Assembly: GCF_002159645.1 (NCBI RefSeq)
Contig: NZ_NFJB01000017.1
Coordinates: 20,538 to 84,537 of the forward strand
Direction of reading: 5' to 3'
Source of the DNA: Parabacteroides sp. An277
GTDB taxonomy: Bacteria; Bacteroidota; Bacteroidia; Bacteroidales; Tannerellaceae
Length of the DNA stretch: 64,000 bases
The first letter of the stretch is position 1, and each line of letters starts with the position of its first letter. Both the position numbers and the translations under genes were made by a program. Below are positions 1 to 8,012 of this stretch, piece after piece. The notes beneath the pieces are model-generated. The model made no database searches. It was given only the letters and a program-made list of their open reading frames with translations, and was not told the DNA's origin.

Positions 1-1
1 G

Positions 2-382
2 CGCTGCATGGACCATTTCCGCAAGATGCAAATGGCCGACCGCTATTGTTCGGAGGTATACGAAGAATACCTGCACGATTGCCAGGAGCTTTTGCAGACG
101 GAAGGCACGGCGTTCGACGAGCTCTTCACGAAAGATTTCTACCAACGCCTCTACGAACTGGTTGAACTGCTCCCCGCCCAGCGCCGCGAAGTGTTCCTCC
201 TCGCCTACATCGAAGGACGGAAAGCCAAGGAGATTGCCGAGAAATTACAAATGCCGGTCCGGACGGTTGAAAGCCACCTGTACCTCGCCCTGAAATTCCT
301 CAAAAGCAAAATGACGAAGCGCGATTTCTATCTGCTGCTTTGGTTGCCTGTTCTCCAGTTTCTGGTCTCAAAGGCTTGCTGA
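2..382 (+). CDS. ECF-type RNA polymerase sigma factor, C-terminal part (5' end outside window)
   Basis: The reading frame is open to the left edge, so the start lies outside the window; about 126 residues remain. The segment LPAQRREVFLLAYIEGRKA followed by KEIAEKLQMPVRTVESHLYL is a typical sigma-70 region 4 helix-turn-helix that reads the -35 element, ending in the usual basic helix. ECF sigma factors are about 180-200 residues, so region 2 must lie upstream. No anti-sigma gene follows: the next gene is convergent. The last codons and stop (GCTTGCTGA) resemble a unit of the adjoining 23-bp repeat, so the present 3' end may have been shaped by that repeat. Confidence 0.85.
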   Translation, partial: RCMDHFRKMQMADRYCSEVYEEYLHDCQELLQTEGTAFDELFTKDFYQRLYELVELLPAQRREVFLLAYIEGRKAKEIAEKLQMPVRTVESHLYLALKFLKSKMTKRDFYLLLWLPVLQFLVSKAC

Positions 383-387
383 GATAG

Positions 388-525
388 CCAGCTAACGTTA
401 GCTGAAGAGTCCAGCTACTACTTGCTGAGGGGGTCAGCTAACACGTGCTAAGGTATCCAGCTAACACGAGCGGGCGTGTCCAGCTAATGCGTGCGGGGGA
501 CGTCAGCTAATGGTAGCTTAGGCAT
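388..525. repeat. 23-bp degenerate tandem repeat, six units, between convergent genes
   Basis: Six units start at 388, 411, 434, 457, 480 and 503 with an exact 23-bp period, each beginning (C/T)CAGCTA. The first contains the perfect 16-bp palindrome CAGCTAACGTTAGCTG; later units keep the left half (CAGCTAA) and partly decay on the right. The block fills the space between the sigma factor stop (382) and the rodA stop (532), so it lies at the 3' ends of two convergent genes. There are no unique spacers, so it is not a CRISPR. A role in termination or protein binding is inference. Confidence 0.85.
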
Positions 526-531
526 ACAGCC

Positions 532-1977
532 TTAGCGTTCCTTCCGGGAAGCATCCAGCCGGAGGAAGATAAAGAGGAGCATCGTAAAGCCCAAAAGCGA
601 AGAGCCCCCGTAGCTAAAGAAAGGAAGCGGAATGCCAATGACGGGCGTCAGTCCAATCACCATCCCAATGTTTATCGCCAAATGGAACAGAAAGATAGAG
701 GCGACCGAATAACCATACACGCGGGCAAAGACGGTATCTTGCCGTTCGGCCAACGCAATAAGCCGCAGAATGAAGACGGCAAACAGAATCAGGACGGATG
801 TAGTCCCCAAGAATCCCTGCTCCTCTCCTACGGTACAGAAGATAAAGTCGGTATCCTGCTCCGGGACGTACTTGAGTTTGGTTTGCGTCCCGTTAAGGAA
901 TCCTTTGCCCGTCAAGCCACCGGAACCGATAGCTATCTTGGATTGATTCACATTATAGCCCGCCCCGCTGGGGTCATCCTCCAATCCCAACGAGACCTTG
1001 ATACGTATCTGTTGGTGCGGTTCCAATATCTCGTTGAATACGTAGTTGACCGAAAAGAGAAATCCAATCGATGCCAACGAGAAAAGGGCAATCAAGGCAT
1101 ACCGCCCTACCCATTGGTGAATGGCCATGCCTATCAGATAGGCCACATTCAATCCCAAGACGCCCAATACGACCCCATTCAAATCGAAGGGAAAGAAATA
1201 GCAAACTACACCTGCGACCAAGAGGACAGCAGCCGAACCATACGCCATCCAGCGTGCCGCCAGCTTATTTTTACACTCTACTGAAACCAGTACAATACTG
1301 ATGAAGAGAATCAGGAGCAAGACGAGCAACGTTCCTAACGCGGTCTCTCCGACCATCACCTCCGCATACTTCATGCCCGTCACGAAGAAAATAACCGCAC
1401 AGACTCCGGCCAAAAGGAAATAGCCCGACATGCCCTCTCGGTATAGCATCAGGAAAAAAGCCAGATAGACCAATGCCGAACCCGTCTCCCGCTGCAAGAG
1501 AATGCACACCATAGGCAAGAATATCAACCCCAAGACACACATAAAATTGCGGACGCGCGTAAGGACAAAGCCATACGTTCCCATCAAACGCGCCACGGCC
1601 AATGCCGTAGCAAACTTCGCAAACTCGGCCGGTTGCAATCGAATCGGCCCCAATACCAACCACGAATGCGACCCTTTGATATCGGGTGCCAGGAAGATGG
1701 TCGCGACCAACAACAACAAGATTCCTGCATAAATCAAATAGGCAAACACCTCGAAGAAATCCCGTTCAATCATTAAAATAGAGAATGCCACGCAGAGCGA
1801 AATCCCCATCCACATCAATTGCGTGGCCGGACGTCCAGTTGTCCCCAAGAGTTCTGCCGAACCAAATTCATAGCTGGCACCGCAAATGCTCAACCAGCCG
1901 GCTACAATCATCAGGATGTAGAGCAGGATGGTAAACCAATCTACCGATTTCCAGGCATCTCTTGTCTTAGAACGCAT
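532..1977 (-). CDS. rodA: RodA, SEDS-family peptidoglycan glycosyltransferase
   Basis: Polytopic inner-membrane protein of the SEDS family (RodA/FtsW) that polymerises glycan strands from lipid II with its partner PBP2 during cell elongation. About 481 residues with roughly ten hydrophobic segments. The family signatures WLVLGPIRLQPAEFAK (near residue 115), a glutamate-rich loop (TVGEEQGFLG) and PLPFFSYGGSSLLGF near the C-terminus are present. I chose the ATG at 1977 (MRSKTRD) over an upstream ATG at 1995 because it matches the usual short cytoplasmic N-terminus. It overlaps the end of the PBP2 gene by 11 bp. Last gene of the cell-shape operon, ending against the 23-bp repeat block. Confidence 0.95.
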   Translation of the reverse strand: MRSKTRDAWKSVDWFTILLYILMIVAGWLSICGASYEFGSAELLGTTGRPATQLMWMGISLCVAFSILMIERDFFEVFAYLIYAGILLLLVATIFLAPDIKGSHSWLVLGPIRLQPAEFAKFATALAVARLMGTYGFVLTRVRNFMCVLGLIFLPMVCILLQRETGSALVYLAFFLMLYREGMSGYFLLAGVCAVIFFVTGMKYAEVMVGETALGTLLVLLLILFISIVLVSVECKNKLAARWMAYGSAAVLLVAGVVCYFFPFDLNGVVLGVLGLNVAYLIGMAIHQWVGRYALIALFSLASIGFLFSVNYVFNEILEPHQQIRIKVSLGLEDDPSGAGYNVNQSKIAIGSGGLTGKGFLNGTQTKLKYVPEQDTDFIFCTVGEEQGFLGTTSVLILFAVFILRLIALAERQDTVFARVYGYSVASIFLFHLAINIGMVIGLTPVIGIPLPFFSYGGSSLLGFTMLLFIFLRLDASRKER

Positions 1978-3832
1978 TGGGCAAAATATTAGCATTGAGT
2001 ATATATTCTTCGATAGGCCGGCTCTCGGGCAGAATCGAATCCCGCAGATATTTCTCCATCATCAAACGGCCGATAGGCACGGCATAGGTGGCTCCAAAAC
2101 CGGCATTCTCGACAAACACGGCAATGGCCACTTTAGGATGTTCGTAAGGCGCAAATCCCATGAAAATGGAATGGTCCTTTCCGTGCGGATTCTCGGCGGT
2201 ACCGGTCTTTCCGCACACCTCAATATCCGGCAAATTAGCCCCACGGCACGTGGCACCCCAAGCCGACCCGACCACAGCGCCCCGCATTCCTTCGGCAATG
2301 AGCGGATAATATTTTGTATCGACGCCTGTATAACGCCGTTCCGTATATAAAGAATCCAATGGGGTATCCTGAATTTCTTTCACCACATGAGGCGTAATAA
2401 AGAAACCTCGGTTGGCTATGGTAGCCGCCAAATTGCATATCTGAAGCGGCGTAGCCAGAATCTCGCCTTGTCCGATAGCAATCGAAATGACGGTACTGGA
2501 GTTCCAGCGTCCCCGGTAAATCTTATCGTATACCTTGCTATTGGGAATATATCCTCGCTTCTCGCCCGGCAAATCAATGCCCAACCGATAACCATATCCC
2601 ATCGACACCATGTAATCTTTCCATACGTCGAACGCCTGCTGGACACTCGGATAGCGCGAACGATCGTCCAACAAGTAATGTAATCCCCAAGGGAAAAAGG
2701 AGTTGCAGGAAGTAGCCAACGCACCTACCAAAGGCAATGGAGAGGGATGTCCGTGGCATGCTGGTTTTCCTCCCCGGTAGGTATAACCGTGGGCACAGGT
2801 AAAACGTGTATCTTCCTTAATGACACCCTCTTGCAAGAAAATCAATCCCTGCGTCGGTTTAAAGGTCGAACCGGGTGGATATTGTGCCATCAGCGGACGA
2901 TTGAAAAGCGGTTTCAAGGGGTCTTTTTGCAAAGCAGCATAATTCTTTCCCCGGATACGCCCGACCAGCAGACTGGGGTCGTAGGTAGGAGAAGATACCA
3001 TGCACAAGACTTCGCCCGTCTCCGGTTCAATCATCACAATCCCCCCCAATTTGTTCTGCATCAACTTCTCGCCGTACGCCTGTAGCTCGATATCAATCGA
3101 AAGCTTCAAATTCTTACCCGACACAGGCGCCACATCGTGCTTTCCTTCTTCGTAACGCCCTTGAATCCGCCCATGCGCATCCCGGAGCAGAATCTCGACG
3201 CCTTTCTCTCCGCGCAAGTACTTTTCATACGAACTTTCGATGCCGGTTCGCCCGGAATTATCCCCTATCGTATAATAACTATCCTTCTCCAAATCCCGTT
3301 TATTCACCTCGCCCACATTCCCCAACAATAAAGCCGCATTCGGATAAGCATACTCCCGAATGGTACGGTTCTGCACATAAAAACCGGGGAATTTGTATAG
3401 CTTCTCTTGCAACACGCCGCATTCTTGGGCTGAGAGCTGCGTCATAAAGACTTGCGGCGTATAGGATGAATAACCTGGATTCAACCGACGGTTCTGGATA
3501 GCCTCGATACGGTTCAGAAACTGTTCTTTCGTAATGCCGAGAATGTGGCAAAAATCCAACGTATCAAAAGGCTGGATTTCGCGCATCACCAACATGACGT
3601 CATAAGCCGGTTGGTTATAGACCAGCAATTTTCCATTACGGTCGTACATGATGCCGCGCGCCGGATAAACCGTCCGCTTCAGGAACGCATTGCTGTCTGC
3701 CCAGGCTTTATAATCGTTATCGACTATCTGCAAATAGAACAGACGGACGATAAATATAAGTACAATCACGATCACCGCGCCCCCAATGACGAAACGCCGG
3801 TTTTCAAACTGATATTTAAGCTTATTCTCCAA
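1967..3832 (-). CDS. mrdA: Penicillin-binding protein 2 (elongasome transpeptidase)
   Basis: Class B penicillin-binding protein that cross-links peptidoglycan with RodA in the periplasm. 621 residues: one N-terminal membrane anchor (about residues 17-35), a PBP dimerisation domain, then a transpeptidase domain. All three catalytic motifs are visible: STFK (nucleophile serine near residue 320), SCN (near 375) and KTG in CGKTGTAENP (near 541). Length is normal for the family. The start overlaps the end of mreD by 11 bp and the gene overlaps rodA, so the genes are translationally coupled. Confidence 0.95.
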   Translation of the reverse strand: MENKLKYQFENRRFVIGGAVIVIVLIFIVRLFYLQIVDNDYKAWADSNAFLKRTVYPARGIMYDRNGKLLVYNQPAYDVMLVMREIQPFDTLDFCHILGITKEQFLNRIEAIQNRRLNPGYSSYTPQVFMTQLSAQECGVLQEKLYKFPGFYVQNRTIREYAYPNAALLLGNVGEVNKRDLEKDSYYTIGDNSGRTGIESSYEKYLRGEKGVEILLRDAHGRIQGRYEEGKHDVAPVSGKNLKLSIDIELQAYGEKLMQNKLGGIVMIEPETGEVLCMVSSPTYDPSLLVGRIRGKNYAALQKDPLKPLFNRPLMAQYPPGSTFKPTQGLIFLQEGVIKEDTRFTCAHGYTYRGGKPACHGHPSPLPLVGALATSCNSFFPWGLHYLLDDRSRYPSVQQAFDVWKDYMVSMGYGYRLGIDLPGEKRGYIPNSKVYDKIYRGRWNSSTVISIAIGQGEILATPLQICNLAATIANRGFFITPHVVKEIQDTPLDSLYTERRYTGVDTKYYPLIAEGMRGAVVGSAWGATCRGANLPDIEVCGKTGTAENPHGKDHSIFMGFAPYEHPKVAIAVFVENAGFGATYAVPIGRLMMEKYLRDSILPESRPIEEYILNANILPNAF

Positions 3833-4340
3833 TCTTTTGGGTCTCGAAATTAAATAATTCCACTACGCAAATCAGCAGGGAAGTCGTCAGCACGCTGGCA
3901 GCTATCCGTATGAATAAAAAGAGCGGATCGAAAAGTGTCAGGGCTTCTATCAAGAACAAAGCCAAATGATGTATCAATACAAACAACAACATATACCGGA
4001 TAAAGCCTGCATAGCCCAACGCGTGATAGGATGGATACAATCCTTTCGGCAAATCCTCTCCTTTCAAAAAGACAAGCAACGGGTCCCGAAGGAATCCTGC
4101 CAGCGAACAAGCGGCCGCGTGCATACCGGGCGTATTCGAAAACATGTCGATGAGCAAACCGGTAAGGAAAGAAAATATCAGAATACTACTGCGAGACATC
4201 CCCACCGGCAGTTTCAGTATACAATAGACATACAGAAAAGGGGTGGCTATGCGCAAATAGTGAATGTTGTTCAATACCAAAATTTGCAACAATACGAATA
4301 TCCCGAAATATACCAGTACCCGTACAATCTTGTTAATCAT
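3822..4340 (-). CDS. mreD: MreD, rod-shape complex membrane protein
   Basis: 172-residue hydrophobic protein with five or six predicted membrane segments (for example VLVYFGIFVLLQILVLNNI at the N-terminus). MreD proteins are poorly conserved in sequence; the call rests on size, hydrophobicity and position between mreC and mrdA, which is the standard Bacteroidetes order. MreD couples the MreB filament and MreC to the PBP2/RodA synthase. It overlaps mreC by 8 bp and mrdA by 11 bp. Confidence 0.9.
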   Translation of the reverse strand: MINKIVRVLVYFGIFVLLQILVLNNIHYLRIATPFLYVYCILKLPVGMSRSSILIFSFLTGLLIDMFSNTPGMHAAACSLAGFLRDPLLVFLKGEDLPKGLYPSYHALGYAGFIRYMLLFVLIHHLALFLIEALTLFDPLFLFIRIAASVLTTSLLICVVELFNFETQKIGE

Positions 4341-5187
4341 TTTTCCTTGCCTCTTTTTCTAATTCGATTTGTTCGTCTCGGTACTCATTCCGAATCACAC
4401 GGACATGTTGCAACGAAGAAAAGGATGTCGCCAATCGAACACGTAACGCGTAAAAATTATCGTCGCGCTCTTTATAAAAGTCATCGACTATGCCGACAAT
4501 AAGCCCTACGGGGAAAATGGCGGAATATCCGCTCGTGACAATCGTATCTCCTTTATGAAACTCGGCATGCCGCGGGAGCTCTTCCAAGATGGCATAATCG
4601 GCATCGCGCCCATCCCATGTCAAATAACCAAAACTATTATTTCCTAATACTTTGCAACTCAATTTAGACTTGGGATTCAACAACGAGATGATGACGGAGA
4701 AATGATCGGAAACATGGGATACAATGCCCACTACTCCCTCCTCGGACACGACCCCCATATCCGGACGGATTCCGTCTTTGCGTCCTTTGTTGATGGTAAT
4801 GTAATTGGATAATTGCGAAATGCTGTTGTTGACGACCTCGGCTAAGACAAACTGAAAAGGAAAGACATGTGCCGAATCGCTTACACTTCCCTTAAAAGAA
4901 ACCGTATCGGCCTGCATGACTTCAATTTGCTCTTGCAAATCCAATAACTGCATCTCCATCTGCCCGTTCTGCTCTTGCAAATTCCGATTGATGGTACGCA
5001 GATTTAAATAGGATTGCACATAACCTGCTACCGACAAGACATAACCCGACATGTAATTCGCCGAGTTAATCATCACACTTCGTTGGTAAGCGTTATTTCG
5101 ATAAACCAAGGTAAACGATATGACCTCAAACAAAATCAACAAGAACCAATGCTTCTTCTCTAACAGAAAATCGAGCAATTTTCGCAT
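4333..5187 (-). CDS. mreC: MreC, periplasmic scaffold of the elongasome
   Basis: 284 residues: an N-terminal membrane anchor (about 14-32), a coiled-coil stretch (about 65-95, NLQEQNGQMEMQLLDLQEQI) and a beta-rich periplasmic domain containing DGIRPDMGVVSEEGVVGIV and the GDTIVTSGYSAIFPVGLIVG segment diagnostic of MreC. MreC binds and activates PBP2 and is needed for rod or coccobacillary shape. The small gap to mreB (5188-5256) shows no terminator, consistent with one transcript. Confidence 0.95.
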   Translation of the reverse strand: MRKLLDFLLEKKHWFLLILFEVISFTLVYRNNAYQRSVMINSANYMSGYVLSVAGYVQSYLNLRTINRNLQEQNGQMEMQLLDLQEQIEVMQADTVSFKGSVSDSAHVFPFQFVLAEVVNNSISQLSNYITINKGRKDGIRPDMGVVSEEGVVGIVSHVSDHFSVIISLLNPKSKLSCKVLGNNSFGYLTWDGRDADYAILEELPRHAEFHKGDTIVTSGYSAIFPVGLIVGIVDDFYKERDDNFYALRVRLATSFSSLQHVRVIRNEYRDEQIELEKEARKND

Positions 5188-5256
5188 ACCTTTTCCATCA
5201 CTAAAAGCTGGATATCAGGGAGATGCCCTACATATCCAACCTATCTGATTTACATT

Positions 5257-6276
5257 TTACCGAATCAGGAAATTAAATTTGTCTATATTCTTCAACGCTA
5301 CGCCGGTACCGCGTGCGACTGCATGCAGGGGGTCTTCCGCTACATGGAACGTAATGTTCATTTTGTCGGACAATCGCTTATCCAGTCCGCGCATCAACGC
5401 GCCTCCACCTGTCAGGTAAATGCCGTTATGTACAATGTCGGCATACAATTCCGGTGGCGTCTGCTCCAAAGCACTCAGGATAGCAGCTTCCATCTTCGAT
5501 ATCGTACGATCCAAACAATGGGCAATCTCTTGATACGAAACCGGCACTTCCATCGGCAAAGCAGTCATTTGGTTCGGGCCATGCACGATGAAATCCTCGG
5601 GCGGGTCTTGCAAGGTGGTCAATGCCGAACCCACATGAATCTTGATTTGTTCGGCCGTCCGCTCGCCTACTTTCACGTTGTGCTGGCGGCGCATATATTC
5701 CACAATATCTTCCGTCAAATCATCTCCCGCAATTCGTATGGATTTATTCGACACAATACCACCCAACGAAATGACCGCGATTTCCGTCGTACCGCCTCCT
5801 ATATCCACAATCATATTCCCTTCGGGCGCTTGTACATCGATGCCAATCCCCAACGCAGCCGCCATCGGCTCAAAAATCATATACACATCCCGTCCGCCGG
5901 CATGTTCGGCTGAATCGCGTACGGCACGGATTTCCACCTCCGTACTTCCTGAAGGAATGCCAATCACCATACGCAGCGAAGGCGTAAACCACCGGCTCCG
6001 ATTGCCCGCCATCTTAATCAAACCGCGTATCATCTGCTCAGCGGCGTAGAAATCGGCGATCACACCTTCACGCAACGGACGAATGGTACGGATATTGTCA
6101 TGTACCTTTCCATCCATTTCGCGTGCCGCTTTCCCGATAGCCAATACCTTGTCGGTACGTCTATCCAAAGCGACCATAGAGGGCTCGTCGACTACCATCT
6201 TTCCATTACAAGTAATGATGGTATTGGCCGTCCCCAAATCCATCGCTACTTCTTGAGTAAATGAAAATAATCCCAT
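5257..6276 (-). CDS. mreB: MreB, bacterial actin
   Basis: 339 residues, the normal length. Actin-fold ATPase motifs are in order: phosphate-1 loop (MDLGTANTIITCNGK, residues 12-26), phosphate-2 loop (VDIGGGTTEIAVIS, near 158) and the adenosine motif (YLTGGGALMRGLD, near 290). It forms membrane-associated filaments that orient wall synthesis by the MreC/MreD/PBP2/RodA proteins encoded next. It heads the operon; the 101 bp between it and purH carry no obvious -7 box, so transcription may also read through from purH. Confidence 0.97.
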   Translation of the reverse strand: MGLFSFTQEVAMDLGTANTIITCNGKMVVDEPSMVALDRRTDKVLAIGKAAREMDGKVHDNIRTIRPLREGVIADFYAAEQMIRGLIKMAGNRSRWFTPSLRMVIGIPSGSTEVEIRAVRDSAEHAGGRDVYMIFEPMAAALGIGIDVQAPEGNMIVDIGGGTTEIAVISLGGIVSNKSIRIAGDDLTEDIVEYMRRQHNVKVGERTAEQIKIHVGSALTTLQDPPEDFIVHGPNQMTALPMEVPVSYQEIAHCLDRTISKMEAAILSALEQTPPELYADIVHNGIYLTGGGALMRGLDKRLSDKMNITFHVAEDPLHAVARGTGVALKNIDKFNFLIR

Positions 6277-6377
6277 GCTATCTTTATTTCGTAAATGAAC
6301 TATGTTTTCTCTTAAATATAACGGGAATCCCGACGGATTATCGTTTATTTTCCTGTCGAAATTCCCTACTTTTCTTT

Positions 6378-7901
6378 TTAATGTCTAAAATGGCGAACGC
6401 CTGTCTTTACCATCGCCAATCCATGTTCGTTGCAATAAGCCACCGATTGGTCATCACGAATCGAACCGGCCGGCTGTATAATGGCCGTAATACCCGCTTT
6501 GTCTGCGATTTCCACACAATCCGGGAAGGGGAAGAAGGCATCCGAAGCCATCACCGCCCCATTCAAATCGAAGTTGAACGACTTCGCCTTTTCGATGGCC
6601 TGCTTCAAAGCATCCACACGCGAAGTCTGGCCAATTCCACTGGCACACAATTGTTTGTTTTTAGCCAACGTGATGGCATTCGACTTGCTGTTCTTGACAA
6701 TCTTATTGGCAAACAAGAGGTCTTCGATTTCGGGTGCCGAAGGTTGTTTTTCCGTCATCGGTTCCAAATCGACCTCTGTCTGGATGCTTAAATCCTTTTC
6801 TTGCATCAACACGCCGTTGAGCAAAGAACGGAACTGCATCGGGCAAGTCTTACACTCCTTGCGAACCAAGATGATGCGGTTCTTTTTCTGTTCCAACACC
6901 TCCAACGCATCCGCATCGTAAGCCGGAGCAATCAGGACTTCAAAGAAAATCTTGTTGATTTCTTCCGCTACCTCTTTATTGATAGTCGTATTGGTAATCA
7001 AGATTCCACCGAAAGCCGAAACCGGATCACCTGCCAAGGCATCTTTCCAAGCTTCCAATACCGTCGAACGGGAAGCAACACCACACGGGTTGTTATGCTT
7101 CAAGACCGCAAACGTCAATTCGTCGAACTCGTCAATCAAATTGACTGCCGCATCAATGTCCAACAAATTATTGTAAGAAATCTCTTTTCCATGCAATTGT
7201 TCGAACATATCGTTGAACTTACCATAGAAACGACCCGACTGGTGCGGGTTCTCGCCATAACGGAGGTGCATCGGTTCGTCTACGGCTGCCCGGAAATAGG
7301 AACCTTCCCGCTTGTCGAAGTAGTTGAAGATGGCACTATCATAACCGGAAGAAACGGCGAATGCCTCTTTGGCAAACCATTTACGGTCTTCCAGGGTCGA
7401 TTCAGCCCCCTTCTCGTTCAACAAATTCAAAAGCGGAGCATATTGATGCTTCGATGCGACAATCAATACGTCTTTAAAGTTCTTGGCAGCTGCACGGATT
7501 AAGGAAATGCCACCTATATCTATCTTTTCGATAATCGCTTGTTCATCGGCTCCTGAAGCCACCGTTTCGGCAAAGGGATACAAATCCACGATGACCAAAT
7601 CGATTTCCGGAATTTCATATTGAGCTAATTGCGCTTTGTCGCCTTCATTCTCCCGACGCGCCAAGATACCTCCAAACACCTTCGGGTGCAACGTTTTTAC
7701 ACGTCCGCCCAAAATAGAGGGATATCCTGTCAAATCTTCTACTGCCTCGCAGGGCATTCCCAGCGATTCAATAAACGTCTTCGTACCGCCCGTCGACACA
7801 AAAGAGACGCCCTGTTCATGAAGTTTTCTCAGAATTTCATCCAAACCATCTTTATGGAACACTGAAACCAGTGCTCGATTCATTTTTTTCGTTGCCGTCA
7901 T
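6378..7901 (-). CDS. purH: Bifunctional AICAR formyltransferase / IMP cyclohydrolase
   Basis: Catalyses the last two steps of de novo IMP synthesis. About 507 residues: an N-terminal cyclohydrolase domain of the MGS-like fold (NRALVSVFHKDGLDEILR, STGGTKTFIES) and a C-terminal AICAR transformylase domain with the KHNNPCGVAS motif and the terminal NEHGLAMVKTGVRHFRH. I place the start at the ATG at 7901 (MTATKKM) because a -7 promoter box (7934-7941) overlaps the more upstream in-frame ATG at 7934. The protein ends in RHFRH, as PurH proteins do. Confidence 0.96.
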   Translation of the reverse strand: MTATKKMNRALVSVFHKDGLDEILRKLHEQGVSFVSTGGTKTFIESLGMPCEAVEDLTGYPSILGGRVKTLHPKVFGGILARRENEGDKAQLAQYEIPEIDLVIVDLYPFAETVASGADEQAIIEKIDIGGISLIRAAAKNFKDVLIVASKHQYAPLLNLLNEKGAESTLEDRKWFAKEAFAVSSGYDSAIFNYFDKREGSYFRAAVDEPMHLRYGENPHQSGRFYGKFNDMFEQLHGKEISYNNLLDIDAAVNLIDEFDELTFAVLKHNNPCGVASRSTVLEAWKDALAGDPVSAFGGILITNTTINKEVAEEINKIFFEVLIAPAYDADALEVLEQKKNRIILVRKECKTCPMQFRSLLNGVLMQEKDLSIQTEVDLEPMTEKQPSAPEIEDLLFANKIVKNSKSNAITLAKNKQLCASGIGQTSRVDALKQAIEKAKSFNFDLNGAVMASDAFFPFPDCVEIADKAGITAIIQPAGSIRDDQSVAYCNEHGLAMVKTGVRHFRH

Positions 7902-7933
7902 TTTCTTTATTCCTTTCTGTTTTTTTAGAGGCA

Positions 7934-7941
7934 CAAAATTA
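7934..7941 (-). promoter_or_regulatory. Bacteroidetes -7 box upstream of purH
   Basis: Minus-strand TAATTTTG fits the Bacteroidetes -7 consensus TAnnTTTG. It lies 33 bp upstream of the ATG at 7901. No clear -33 TTTG is visible, so the support is moderate. Confidence 0.5.
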
Positions 7942-8012
7942 GTGATTTATTTTCAATTCGTTTCTATACCCGAAGAAAGAGGAGAAAATTTAACACCCTT
8001 TTTATACTTTCG

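Noticed and set aside
388..525. CRISPR array
   Set aside because: Units are directly adjacent with a 23-bp period and no unique spacers, and no cas genes are near.
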